Shown piece after piece: positions 7,565 to 16,214 of a DNA stretch of 21,499 nucleotides. The position numbers were made by a program, and so were the translations under genes. The notes beneath the pieces were generated by a model. The model ran no database searches. It was not told where the DNA came from and worked only from the letters and a program-made list of their open reading frames with translations. Every line of letters begins with the position of its first letter. Within the stretch, counting starts at the first letter, position 1. Source of the stretch: Verrucomicrobiota bacterium (lineage in GTDB: Bacteria > Verrucomicrobiota > Verrucomicrobiia > Chthoniobacterales > UBA10450); contig QHNB01000016.1 in the NCBI GenBank assembly GCA_003217965.1, positions 1 to 21,499 of the forward strand, given 5' to 3'.

Positions 7565-8050
7565 CTAGTCACTGACGACTACCCCGACCTTGATATCGTG
7601 CGCCTCGAGCAGAAGCGAAGAGACGATTTGAAAGTTAAAACAAACACCGATTTTCGCGGCCCGCGGGGTACGGCGCGCGAGAAAGCGATCGAAAAATCCA
7701 CCACCACGTCCGAGGCGCCCCCCGTCACGTGTAAAAGCGAGTCCTGGTACGAGCACAAGATCCACGGGCGAGACTATCGGAATGTCATCATGTTCGCGCG
7801 CGGTCGGCAATATGACGATGATTTCGCTCCCTCGCCTGCGCAATTCCTCGACCAAGGTGGTGATGTGGGGCTCCGAATTTATCGGTTCAAACAGCATCGC
7901 GACCCTCGCGCTTTTCCACACCGGTAGCTCAGCCACGCGTTCGCAAATGACGCGGGAACGAAGCGCGCGATCGTCCGGTGTGAGAGCGCGCAAACGTTCG
8001 CGCATCTGCGCCCGCACCGTTTCTTTTGAAGCATGATTGTCACCGTTCAT
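7565..8050 (-). CDS. 5-formyltetrahydrofolate cyclo-ligase family protein, internally shortened
   Basis: The family converts 5-formyl-THF to 5,10-methenyl-THF with ATP. The N-terminus (SKETVRAQMRERLRALTPDD), the phosphate loop-like VPGLAFTRDGGRLGRGGGFFDRFL (about residues 101-124) and the C-terminal EAHDIKVGVVVSD fit well. The protein is only 161 residues; members are usually about 180-200. The segment between ILP (residue 82) and VDLVLVPG (residue 96) is about 15 residues here, against roughly 45-50 in the human enzyme. An in-frame internal loss of about 30 residues is therefore likely (near 7770-7805), removing part of the folate-side region. Activity is doubtful. It is the first gene of a unit with comEC and is divergent from the hydrolase gene at 8201. 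Confidence 0.85.
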   Translation of the reverse strand: MNGDNHASKETVRAQMRERLRALTPDDRALRSRVICERVAELPVWKSARVAMLFEPINSEPHITTLVEELRRRGSEIIVILPTAREHDDIPIVSPVDLVLVPGLAFTRDGGRLGRGGGFFDRFLARRTPRAAKIGVCFNFQIVSSLLLEAHDIKVGVVVSD

Positions 8051-8200
8051 GACGGCAAAACGTTTTGCTTCACTCGCGCGAGCTTATATGCTTGCCGGTA
8101 AGTGCCGACTCCTTTTTCAAAAAAAACCAATGTCGTTCGTCAGGCGTCGGATAACGGCGCCAGGACCAAAAAATCGACGCGGGTTGGATTGCGACCGGGC

Positions 8201-9052
8201 ATGGCATGGCACCGGCGTAATTTTCTTACGCAAGTTTTAATTCCTTCGCTTTTCACCAAGCGTTCCGGTGACGAAGCTGCGCCCCGATTCCCAAAGATTA
8301 GACCAGGGGAATACGCCATTACCTGGATCGGACACGCTTCCTTTCTTATTCAGACGCACGATTACAACGTGCTCATCGATCCAAACTGGGCGCGCTGGCT
8401 CAAGGTTATCAAACGACTGAAACAACCCGGCTTTGAGATTCACCATTTGCCCGATATCGACCTGGTCCTGGTGACCCACGCGCACTTCGATCATCTTGAC
8501 CGGCGAACGCTACGCCGCATCGCTTCGGACCAGCCAATTGTCGTACCGGTCGGCGTTGGCAATCTCGTGCACGATCTTGGATTCAACATCGTACACGAAT
8601 TGGACTATTGGCAGACCGTTGAGCTCGGTTCGCTAAAAATTTCCCTGACCCCCTGTCACCATTGGGGTGCGCGTTTTCTCGCCGATTTGCATCGCGGCTT
8701 CGGCGGGTTTGTCATCGAGGCTAATGGCCGGGGGATTTTTCATTGCGGCGACAGTGCCTATTTCCCCGGCTTTAAGGAAATCGGAGAACGGCACGACATC
8801 GAAATTGCGCTGCTACCGATTGGGGCCTATGACCCGCCTAGCGGCCGGGAAGTGCACATGAATCCGGAAGAAGCGGTCCAGGCTTTCCTGGAGCTTCGGG
8901 CAAAGAAATTGGTGCCGATGCATTACGGTACCTTTCGCCTCGGCTACGAACCGCTGGATGAGCCGCTCTCTCGCTTGCTCGCGCGCGCGCGCGAAGCCGG
9001 CATTCACCATGATGTTCTGGTCATGACCGAAGGTCAGCCAGTCGTGCTTTGA
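8201..9052 (+). CDS. Metallo-beta-lactamase-fold hydrolase (UlaG / NAPE-PLD-like)
   Basis: This has 283 residues from the ATG at 8201. WIGHASFLIQ (residues 42-51) opens the fold, and THAHFDHLD supplies the HxHxDH metal motif (His93, His95, Asp97, His98). PCHHWGAR (His153/154), CGDSAY (Asp184) and PMHYGTF (His241) complete a di-metal site. The order and the CHHW element resemble the group containing N-acyl-phosphatidylethanolamine phospholipase D and UlaG-like lactonases; the substrate cannot be told from sequence. An in-frame GTG at 8102 would add 33 poorly ordered residues, and I prefer the later ATG because conserved-looking sequence begins there. The next gene begins one base after the stop, so they are probably co-transcribed. 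Confidence 0.88.
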   Translation: MAWHRRNFLTQVLIPSLFTKRSGDEAAPRFPKIRPGEYAITWIGHASFLIQTHDYNVLIDPNWARWLKVIKRLKQPGFEIHHLPDIDLVLVTHAHFDHLDRRTLRRIASDQPIVVPVGVGNLVHDLGFNIVHELDYWQTVELGSLKISLTPCHHWGARFLADLHRGFGGFVIEANGRGIFHCGDSAYFPGFKEIGERHDIEIALLPIGAYDPPSGREVHMNPEEAVQAFLELRAKKLVPMHYGTFRLGYEPLDEPLSRLLARAREAGIHHDVLVMTEGQPVVL

Positions 9053-9053
9053 A

Positions 9054-11252
9054 TTGCCGCAACGGGTGAACCGGGCACGGCGCGCGACGATCATCGGCGC
9101 GATCGCCGCCGGCAGCTTCGCAATCGCGTTCGGCTTATTGCTGCTGACGCACGATCCACTCGTCTATTGGAATGATGATTACGAGCTCTCGATTTTGCCG
9201 GTCTGCGCGGATATTGCGCGGGCTTGGGATCACGGCGAATTCCCGCTGCTCAGTCCCTATTCGTGGATCTGCGGCAACCTCGCGGGCGAATTCCAATACG
9301 GGGTGTTTTCGATTTTCATCAACGCGCTGATCATCTGTATTTGGAAATTCCCGCTGGTTTTTTCTGAGCAAGCCGCCGCGCTCGCAATCACGCAACTCGC
9401 GGTGCTCGCGGCTGGTGGATTCATGCTTGGTCACGGCCGGAATTTGTCGATCGCCCATTCCGTCCTTATCGGCTTGGTCGCCTCGGTTAACGGCTGGATC
9501 GTTTGTTGGGGGGCCACCGACTGGTTCGGTGCGCTTGGCGCATTTACCTGGCTGCCATGGGCGTGGTGGGCAGCGGAGCGCTCTCTCGATTGCCGCGGTT
9601 CCCGCTGGCGATTTCTTTGGCCGGTGCCTTTTGTTTACCTGCTCGTAACCGGTGGATTTCCCTACACGGTCCTGATGCTAGTTCTCGTACTTATTTGGTT
9701 AACGACTCGCGCCGTTTACGAAACCCGCACCCTGAGAACAATCTTCCCACTCCTATGTGGTACAGCGCTAGGTTTCGGTCTCAGCGCACCGGCCTGGCTC
9801 GCTTTATTGGATTATGTCCACGGTTCCGCACGACAATTGCCGGATTCTGCGGCGCATTTTCAATGGCTGGTCCCGCCGAACGCGTGGCCAGCGCTGATCC
9901 TCCCTTGTTGGACGGTGAAATGGGCTGATTTCTCCTCCCGAATGATGCCCCATGCCGGGACCGAGCTTGCTTGTGGCCTTGTTCCACCGGTGGCGCTGAT
10001 CGCCGGAGTAGTTGCGAAAGGTCGACTGCTTTGGCGAAATGTTCGCTGGGAACTTGGACTCCTCTTGGTTGTCCTCCTGCTCGCGATGATGCCGACGGCG
10101 GGCGTTTTTCGATGGAGCTTTCGCTGGTTGCCGCTTTTCCATCTCATCCTTGTCCTTTGCGCAGCAGAAGCGTTGCGGTTGTTACCGGCAGGCGAAATTG
10201 CCCGCCCTTTAGCACGACCCGGATTCCTCGCGCTCGTACTTGTCGCAATTACGGCCGCCACGATGCGATGGTTGGAAGTTGGCGGAACATACGCCCTCCC
10301 GCTGACGTGGATTTTTCTCTCGATCGCTTTGGTTTGGATGGCGATCGAGTTGGCGTGGCCCAAGTCAACGCTCCTCCGCGATTGGATGCCGACTGCGGTT
10401 GGATTCGCCGCATTGCTCACGACGTATTTTTGCATTCCGCCGAATAGCGGCGTCCCCAAATACAATTTTTCGCAAAATCTGCTTAATCTCGCTCCACTCG
10501 ATTCGGCGCGACTTTATTTGAGCATCTATCCTCCGCCTGAAAGCGCTTATCGCATCGAGGCTCGCCACGACCCGGTGGGGCAAACGGTGCGGCCGGGTAG
10601 CGGCCCGATGTGGGCCCGCTTACGATTCATCAACGGTTACAGCCCAATCCGGCCGGCGGGAGTAGCACGTCAATTTGCCAGCGCCATCCATGGGGAGATC
10701 GATTTAAGTACGGCCTCCTGGCTGTTAAGCAATGAAGGCAGCTCCGCCGGATTGCTTTCCCGCATTGGTATCGACGGCATCATCGTCGCTCGCGAATTCA
10801 GTTTCGTTCCGCAACCGGCGAGTGAATGGATGCTTGCGGTGGAAACCGATGAAGGACGGGTTTTTCACCGGCGTGGCGATCCGATTCCGACGATTCGTGC
10901 GCTGGATCTTGATGGCAAGCATCCCACAGCCAGCGTGAAGGACGTGCTTGAATCGCGAAACTCATGCAGCGCGTCGGTCGTGACCGGTGACCAGCCGGCG
11001 CTCATCACCTTCTCCCGTCCTTTTTTTCGGGGCTATCAAGCGCGCATCGGTGGACGTCAGCTTGCGGTGAATTCTTATCGAGAGCTGACTCCAGTAGTAG
11101 AAGTGCCAGCCAAGACTAGTGGCCGATTAGTCGTGAGATATCGGCCAGCGTGGCTCGTGATCGGCGTCACGCTTGCGATCCTGTCGGGCTCGATCTGGCT
11201 CGTGTCCCTTCTTCTCGCGGCTAGGTCACCCGCGCCAGGTCGCGCTCAATAA
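9054..11252 (+). CDS. Large multi-pass membrane protein, YfhO-like
   Basis: This encodes 732 residues with about a dozen hydrophobic segments spread over roughly residues 10-450 and a last one at about 700-722 (LVIGVTLAILSGSIWLVSLL). A soluble region of about 230 residues lies between. The start, WNDDYELSILP...HGEFPLLSPYSWICGN, resembles the loop after the first membrane segment in GT-C-type or YfhO proteins. The end (FSRPFFRGYQARIGGRQLAV...LVVRYRPAWLVIGVTLA) resembles the YfhO C-terminus. YfhO proteins help glycosylate lipoteichoic acid in Firmicutes; the substrate here is unknown. The start is TTG at 9054, one base after the preceding stop; GTG at 9066 is an alternative. The 3' end overlaps the convergent reductase gene by seven bases. 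Confidence 0.8.
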   Translation: MPQRVNRARRATIIGAIAAGSFAIAFGLLLLTHDPLVYWNDDYELSILPVCADIARAWDHGEFPLLSPYSWICGNLAGEFQYGVFSIFINALIICIWKFPLVFSEQAAALAITQLAVLAAGGFMLGHGRNLSIAHSVLIGLVASVNGWIVCWGATDWFGALGAFTWLPWAWWAAERSLDCRGSRWRFLWPVPFVYLLVTGGFPYTVLMLVLVLIWLTTRAVYETRTLRTIFPLLCGTALGFGLSAPAWLALLDYVHGSARQLPDSAAHFQWLVPPNAWPALILPCWTVKWADFSSRMMPHAGTELACGLVPPVALIAGVVAKGRLLWRNVRWELGLLLVVLLLAMMPTAGVFRWSFRWLPLFHLILVLCAAEALRLLPAGEIARPLARPGFLALVLVAITAATMRWLEVGGTYALPLTWIFLSIALVWMAIELAWPKSTLLRDWMPTAVGFAALLTTYFCIPPNSGVPKYNFSQNLLNLAPLDSARLYLSIYPPPESAYRIEARHDPVGQTVRPGSGPMWARLRFINGYSPIRPAGVARQFASAIHGEIDLSTASWLLSNEGSSAGLLSRIGIDGIIVAREFSFVPQPASEWMLAVETDEGRVFHRRGDPIPTIRALDLDGKHPTASVKDVLESRNSCSASVVTGDQPALITFSRPFFRGYQARIGGRQLAVNSYRELTPVVEVPAKTSGRLVVRYRPAWLVIGVTLAILSGSIWLVSLLLAARSPAPGRAQ

Positions 11253-12328
11253 ACGTCCCGCTTGTAGCGCTTGTCCGTCTTCAGTTTCTCAATGTAGGCA
11301 TTGGCTTCCTCAACGGATTTGCCCCCTTGTTCACGAACGATTCTGCGCAAGGCGGCATCGAAAATTTCGGCGGCGTTTTCGAGCATGCGATGTTGAACGT
11401 ACATTTTCTGCGCCTGATCGCGCGAGAAGGCGGTATCGAGTCGGGTCAAAACGCCGTCGGCCTTAAATCTTTCCAAGTCCGCGCGATAAGAAAAATCGCA
11501 GGCTTCGCGCTGCGATCCAAAGAACAACCAATTTCGGCCACATGCTCCGATTGCTTGGCGTTCCTGAAGAAATGCACGGAATGGCGCCAATCCTGTGCCT
11601 GGACCAACCATGATCACTGCGGTATCAGGATTCTCAGGGAGATGGAAATGTTTGGCGACGGCCGGATAAATCGGCACCGGACCATCGTTCGCTCGATCAG
11701 CCAGAAATGCGGAGGCGACGCCTGCACGCATCCGTCCATGACTTTCATAACGGATTACATCAACCATAAGGTGCACTTCGTCTGGATAGAGGCGCAGACT
11801 GGAAGCGATCGAATAAAGCCGCGGCTGCAGCTTTGAAAGCAACGCGACAAACTCGGTCGGCGTAAATCGCGCCGACGGATGATCGACCAGAAAATCGATC
11901 ACCTCCATTCCCCAGAGGTACTGCTGCAAGTCATGTTTGCGGGAGGGATCCAGAAGATCGCCCAGTAATGGTGTGGCGGAGGCGCGTTCGACGATTGCTT
12001 TCAAGAATTTTGGTGTGGGCGTCGTGATGCTGTAATTATGCAGCAACGCCTCGCGAAACGGGGCCGATTCCGTTTTCGTTGCCGGGACAGTCTCGTTCCC
12101 AGAGACGCCTAATGCCTGAATAATTTCGTTGACCAGCTGCGGATCATTTGACGGATAGACCGCCATCGAATCGCCCGGCTCGTAATGAAAACTCGATCCA
12201 ACGATCGAAATTTCGAAATGACGCGTCTCTTTACCCGAGTCCTCGCTACTGATCCGGCGATTCACGAGCAGCTTCCCTGGAAACGGACGAGTGCGAGAGT
12301 ACGGGGGTTTTGCCGTTTCTGCGGTCAT
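11246..12328 (-). CDS. CysJ-type sulfite reductase flavoprotein (FAD/NADPH domains), likely defective
   Basis: This is 360 residues from the ATG at 12328; an in-frame TTG at 12337 is possible. It matches the stand-alone sulfite reductase alpha type that has FAD- and NADP-binding domains but no flavodoxin domain. Visible are YEPGDSMAVYPSND, RLYSIASS (FAD binding), GVASAFLADR, GPGTGLAPFRAFLQER (NADP pyrophosphate), FFGSQREACDFSYRADLE, and the C-terminal DKRYKRDVY. Between YVQHRMLENAAEIF and DAALRRIV, near 11360, about 21 residues normally hold the F-x-CGDA-x-RMAKDV motif. They are missing while the frame stays open. That motif shapes the nicotinamide site, so hydride transfer should be impaired. 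No hemoprotein partner gene lies in this window. Confidence 0.88.
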   Translation of the reverse strand: MTAETAKPPYSRTRPFPGKLLVNRRISSEDSGKETRHFEISIVGSSFHYEPGDSMAVYPSNDPQLVNEIIQALGVSGNETVPATKTESAPFREALLHNYSITTPTPKFLKAIVERASATPLLGDLLDPSRKHDLQQYLWGMEVIDFLVDHPSARFTPTEFVALLSKLQPRLYSIASSLRLYPDEVHLMVDVIRYESHGRMRAGVASAFLADRANDGPVPIYPAVAKHFHLPENPDTAVIMVGPGTGLAPFRAFLQERQAIGACGRNWLFFGSQREACDFSYRADLERFKADGVLTRLDTAFSRDQAQKMYVQHRMLENAAEIFDAALRRIVREQGGKSVEEANAYIEKLKTDKRYKRDVY

Positions 12329-12506
12329 CGGCTGCAACTACTCGGCGTCATTACAGATGGCAAGCATGGAGTGGCGGAACGAACCTCTTTCGGCCTGCCT
12401 GCTTGCTTCGCAAAATGACTTTGTTATCGGCGCCGAGGCCAGGCGGTTGCGCATCTCGCTGGTAAAAATAGACTGCGCTCCGCGTGTTCGACCGCACGCA
12501 CCGCCC

Positions 12507-13877
12507 ATGTCCGATCACGACCGAGACATTATCACGCCGGTTGCCTTAGCGCCGCACGATCCCTACGCGGCATTTCGTTTCGGAGCGTTCAATCTCTACA
12601 TGACTGGGAATTTGCTCTCGATCATCGGCCGGCAAATGCTCGCAGTGGCGGTTGAATGGGAAATTTACGCGCGCACGCATTCGGCTACGGCATTGGGTCT
12701 TGTCGGCTTGGTGCTGGCTGTTCCAGTCGTGGCCCTCTCCCTCTTGGCGGGGCATCTGGCTGATAAATACAGCCGCAAATCGATCATTATCGTTTCACAG
12801 TTGTGCAGCGCGGTCGCGTCTGCGGCGCTCGCAGTGGTCTCGTGGAAACATCTGGCTATTCCGGCCTGGTCGATCTTGCGCCACGGCAACGATTGGTTGC
12901 GTGCGATCGCCGGAATTTTCGAGCGACATCAATCGGCATTCCATTTCGACGATATGTCAGTCCCACTTATTTACATGCTGCTGTTCGTCGCAGGTACCGC
13001 ACGCACGTTTGCCTGGGCAGCGCGAAGCTCATTTTTCCCAACTCTGGTGCCGCGCGACGCCTTCGCCAACGCTGTCACCTGGAACAACAGCGTTTTTCAA
13101 ATCGGCTCAGTCGCGGGTCCAGCCATCAGCGGATTTATCGTCGCGCATATCAGTTTCGCCTGTGTTTACGTCATCGATGCCATCTGCGCGTTTCTCTTTT
13201 TCGTCTTGATGCTGCCCATTGCTCGTGCGCCGCGGGCGGGGGATCGTGAACGGCAAAATACATGGCGCAGTTTGGTCGCAGGAATGCGATTTGTCCTGAG
13301 TAAGCAGGTCATTTTGGCCACGATCACGCTTGATCTCTTCGCCGTTCTCTTGGGCGGCGCGACCGCTTTGCTTCCAATATTTGCCGATCAGATCTTGCAT
13401 GTCGGACCGGTTGGACTCGGTTGGATGCGCGCGGCCCCAGCCATCGGGGCGTTCGCAACCGCTTTGCTGGTGGCGTATCTGCCGCCCATGAAGCAATCTG
13501 GCAAAACCCTTCTTTGGTGTGTTACCGGATTCGGGATCGCTACGATTTTGTTCGGCCTCTCGCGAGCATTTTGGTTCTCGCTGGCAATGCTGTTCATGAT
13601 CGGCGCCTTCGATAGCGTGAGCGTGATCATTCGAGGAACAATCGTCCAGCTGGTTACACCCGACGAAATGCGTGGGCGCGTCTCGTCTGTGAACAATATC
13701 TTTATCGGCACTTCGAACGAGTTCGGCGCTCTTGAATCGGGTTTGACCGCGGCGCTGTTCGGTCCCGTAATTTCGGTCGTCGGTGGCGGAATCGGGACCA
13801 TCCTCATCGTATTCGGTGTGACAAAATGGTGGCCGGAAACACTCCGAATTGGGAGGCTTGATAAAACGTTACGTTAG
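12507..13877 (+). CDS. MFS transporter (MFS_3 / EntS-like)
   Basis: This is a 456-residue major-facilitator protein with about twelve hydrophobic segments. It contains the loop 2-3 signature-like GHLADKYSRKSI (G-x-x-AD-x-x-x-RK). Also typical are ARSSFFPTLVPRDAFANAVTWNNSVFQIGS (split here across two recognisable parts) and RGTIVQLVTPDEMRGRVSSVN, both common in the MFS_3 group that includes enterobactin exporter EntS and many efflux proteins. The length is slightly above average and nothing seems missing. The substrate is unknown. I chose ATG 12507 because the upstream open frame is not hydrophobic and overlaps the divergent reductase start region. The 12329-12506 gap shows no clear promoter or other feature. 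Confidence 0.88.
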   Translation: MSDHDRDIITPVALAPHDPYAAFRFGAFNLYMTGNLLSIIGRQMLAVAVEWEIYARTHSATALGLVGLVLAVPVVALSLLAGHLADKYSRKSIIIVSQLCSAVASAALAVVSWKHLAIPAWSILRHGNDWLRAIAGIFERHQSAFHFDDMSVPLIYMLLFVAGTARTFAWAARSSFFPTLVPRDAFANAVTWNNSVFQIGSVAGPAISGFIVAHISFACVYVIDAICAFLFFVLMLPIARAPRAGDRERQNTWRSLVAGMRFVLSKQVILATITLDLFAVLLGGATALLPIFADQILHVGPVGLGWMRAAPAIGAFATALLVAYLPPMKQSGKTLLWCVTGFGIATILFGLSRAFWFSLAMLFMIGAFDSVSVIIRGTIVQLVTPDEMRGRVSSVNNIFIGTSNEFGALESGLTAALFGPVISVVGGGIGTILIVFGVTKWWPETLRIGRLDKTLR

Positions 13878-13988
13878 GGTAATCGCGACTCACTCTTCCA
13901 GTCCGGTCCGCCAGTCGAACGGACACGTGACGTGGCGACCCTGGACTCGCTGTGGCGGGTTCGTTTAATCGCCCTAGCTTCCCAGATC

Positions 13989-14231
13989 ATGAAAGTGGCT
14001 GCTGCCCAAATTTCCTGCGCACCCGGCGATCTCAACGCAAACGTGGCGGGAACGGATGACGGTGTTACTTTCTGTGGCACCTCTGCCATAATCGACCCAT
14101 ACGGTGCGATTGTTGCAGCTGCCTCTGTCGATCGCGAGGAACTGATCCAAGCCGAGATTTCGGAAGATGTCATCAGGTCCGTCCGAAGCCGAATGGCGGT
14201 ATTCGACCATCGTCGACCAGAGTTGTACTAA
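13989..14231 (+). pseudogene. Carbon-nitrogen hydrolase (nitrilase family), N- and C-termini joined in frame
   Basis: The 80-codon frame begins as a nitrilase-superfamily protein (MKVAAAQISCAPGDLNANV). It then jumps to what looks like the C-terminus of the same family (VGTDDGV-type start, GTSAIIDPYGAIVAAAS, ISEDVIRSVRSRM, FDHRRPELY). Family members are about 260-280 residues with a Glu-Lys-Cys triad in the middle; about 170-190 residues including the whole triad are absent. The frame is open, so it was probably made by one in-frame deletion near 14044-14052. The product cannot be an active amidase. It lies 111 bases after the MFS gene and converges on the barrel gene with a 26-base gap. Confidence 0.75.
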
Positions 14232-14257
14232 TCGTTCGCAATCAGACCGACGCCAAC

Positions 14258-15136
14258 TCAAAACGCGCCGTGAAAAGAAATCATCCCGTAAGGTGCGCCG
14301 GGTCCATCCTCTTTAAACCGGATGTCAGCGCGATAAAAATCAAAGCTGCGATATGGCTGATAGCCGCCCTCGGCATCGATCGAAAGCCAGTTCGTCAGTT
14401 TCCAATCGACTCCAGCGCCTACTCGCACTTCGCTGTAGGTGAGGACAGCATGGTTCAATTGCGGCAAGCCATGATCGCTGCCGAAACGATCGCCCACGCG
14501 GAAATTTGTTTCTTTTAAATCCGCGCCGATATACACCGTCACGTTCTTGTTCAGCTCATACTCAAGGCGGGGGGTGGGAAGAACAGCATTGAGCACCCAC
14601 TGCGGCTGAAACTTCCAGCGAATGCCGCCGCCGGGCAGGACCGGATATTTTCGGTCAATATCGACGCTGATACCGAGAACAATTTGCAGATTGGGGTTGT
14701 AGATGTAGGTGCCACCGATGACAAACGGCATATTGAAATCGGTCGAACCAGACCGGAAGGCTTCGCTGTAGACTCCAGGCATCGCTTCGACTCGCAACAG
14801 AACTGAATCCGATATTTGGGTGTCGATTCCCACGACCGCGGCGACAGATTGCAAGGTATTTGGAAGCGGCGCCCTCTGACTCAATCCGAACGAGAACTGC
14901 TCGTATTCCACGCCAAGACGTAGGACGCCAAGTTTGATTCGCGGGGTCAAGACGAAGCGAATAAACGTGTTACTCTCGTCGAAATTAGACACGCGGAGCT
15001 TCCCTCGCGTAACATTGGCTTCACCAATGTAAGTTTCGTCGAAGGAATATTCTCCCGTCCAGATGTCTGCTGCCAAGGTACGTGTCGTGACCACAAAAAT
15101 TGCCAGCAGTAGAGACCGATTGAAGATCGCGCACAT
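14258..15136 (-). CDS. Outer-membrane beta-barrel protein, DUF6268-like (paralogue 1)
   Basis: This is 292 residues with a signal peptide (FNRSLLLAIFVVTTRTLAAD). Alternating hydrophobic strands follow, with turn-rich motifs such as LRLGVEYEQFSFGLSQ, LPNTLQSVAA, VLPGGGIRWKF, LTYSEVRVGAGVDW and the C-terminal YGMISFHGAF ending in Phe. A terminal aromatic is typical of outer-membrane barrels recognised by BamA. It resembles the DUF6268 group and is clearly related to the protein at 18827-19726. Function is unknown. A much longer open frame extends upstream, but the ATG at 15134-15136 starts the signal peptide and follows the preceding gene by five bases, so the pair forms an operon. Confidence 0.85.
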   Translation of the reverse strand: MCAIFNRSLLLAIFVVTTRTLAADIWTGEYSFDETYIGEANVTRGKLRVSNFDESNTFIRFVLTPRIKLGVLRLGVEYEQFSFGLSQRAPLPNTLQSVAAVVGIDTQISDSVLLRVEAMPGVYSEAFRSGSTDFNMPFVIGGTYIYNPNLQIVLGISVDIDRKYPVLPGGGIRWKFQPQWVLNAVLPTPRLEYELNKNVTVYIGADLKETNFRVGDRFGSDHGLPQLNHAVLTYSEVRVGAGVDWKLTNWLSIDAEGGYQPYRSFDFYRADIRFKEDGPGAPYGMISFHGAF

Positions 15137-15141
15137 GAATT

Positions 15142-16149
15142 TCACCGCGCGGTGTCTTTGCGGAAGAGGGTAATCGATTTCGCTACATCTTTCATCATCG
15201 CCGATTCCGAGCCAAGCTTTTCCACGCCTCGTAGTGTGGCAAGTGAGGCGGATGAGATCATATCGCCGCGCCAGACGAGCGTCGATGCCTTCCCGTTCAC
15301 CTCCACCGGCCACATCTGATAGAGAGCGAGGTCGGCGTAATAGCCGCCGCTTGCATAATAAAATACATCTGCCGCCTCCGCGCCGCCGCCAGTCGCCCGC
15401 CCATAAAACGCCCCCAGCGAAGTCACCCCCATGTCCTCTACGTTGAGCATTTCCCAATATAGTTCCGGCTTGAGCGACCCACTGCCCCGTCCAATGCCGG
15501 TACTATCCAAAAATCCCGCGAACTGCTTACGGATTTTGGCCTGTTCGCGGAGCAAACCGTTCAGTTCCTCACCCGCGCGAATTGCATTTCCGGTGTGATT
15601 GTATGGAGCAAGAGCAGATGTTCCGCCGGACGCGAAGGCCCGTGCTCGTCCGGTTAAGACGTTTATCCAGAAATCACCGATTGCTCCCGCCAGTGTGCCA
15701 TCTCCAGGTTTCCACCGGGCCGCTTCCTCTCGGCTGAGCTGAAGGTCAGCTGACATTTTGTTGGTGGCAGCGACAAAGGCGCGCATGGCGGCGTTGTCCG
15801 GGGCCTGCTTGATTTTTGCGAAGGCCGCTTCGGTCGGAGATCCGGGCACATCGGCGTGCATGAAAACCTTCAGTTCGCGATGTGCGCTGGGATTCCAGTT
15901 CCGTAATGCCTCAAGGTGCTGTCCGGGTGTGCCTGACACGACATAACAGCTTTGCACGGAAAGATAGCGCGGATTAGCCATGGGCGGGCCATGCGCAGTT
16001 TTGACATCGGTTTTCGCCAGCTGGGCCAGATCGATTTTATCGAAAACCGAAAAGCTGCTGAGTTCAGAGAGCGGATCAGCTGATGCCGGGCGCTCGACCA
16101 ACATCAGCAAGGCGACAACCGAAACATAAATCGGGTGAACGTTTCTCAT
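15142..16149 (-). CDS. Hypothetical exported protein, about 335 residues
   Basis: I do not recognise the family. A signal peptide (MRNVHPIYVSVVALLMLVERPASA, cut before DPLSEL) points to export. The mature part is alanine-rich and mostly helical, with PRYLSVQSCYVVSG, a HRELKVFMHADVPGSPTEAAFA segment split across two parts, a long TGRARAFASGGTSALAPYNH region, and YASGGYYADLALYQMWPVEVNG near the C-terminus. The ATG at 16147-16149 was chosen because the signal starts there. It is the first gene of a unit with the beta-barrel gene, and divergent from the ABC ATPase gene with only 65 bases between starts, so a shared regulatory region is likely. Confidence 0.75.
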   Translation of the reverse strand: MRNVHPIYVSVVALLMLVERPASADPLSELSSFSVFDKIDLAQLAKTDVKTAHGPPMANPRYLSVQSCYVVSGTPGQHLEALRNWNPSAHRELKVFMHADVPGSPTEAAFAKIKQAPDNAAMRAFVAATNKMSADLQLSREEAARWKPGDGTLAGAIGDFWINVLTGRARAFASGGTSALAPYNHTGNAIRAGEELNGLLREQAKIRKQFAGFLDSTGIGRGSGSLKPELYWEMLNVEDMGVTSLGAFYGRATGGGAEAADVFYYASGGYYADLALYQMWPVEVNGKASTLVWRGDMISSASLATLRGVEKLGSESAMMKDVAKSITLFRKDTAR

Positions 16150-16214
16150 GGGCAAACTTCTAGGCGCGGGGACCACGGTTGCAAATTTGGCCATGACATC
16201 GCAATACAAAGGCG

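Noticed and set aside
7921..7960. GGTAGCTCAG on the plus strand, like a tRNA D-arm
   Set aside because: It lies within the coding sequence of the cyclo-ligase, with no acceptor, anticodon or T-arm at tRNA spacing.
9860..10465. 201-codon minus-strand open frame inside the YfhO-like gene
   Set aside because: It is antisense to a well-supported membrane protein and has the Arg/Ser/Pro-rich composition of a shadow frame.
15137..15457. Upstream extension of the first barrel gene (about 107 more codons)
   Set aside because: It overlaps the 3' end of the preceding gene, is Arg-rich and without motifs, whereas a proper signal peptide starts at 15136.
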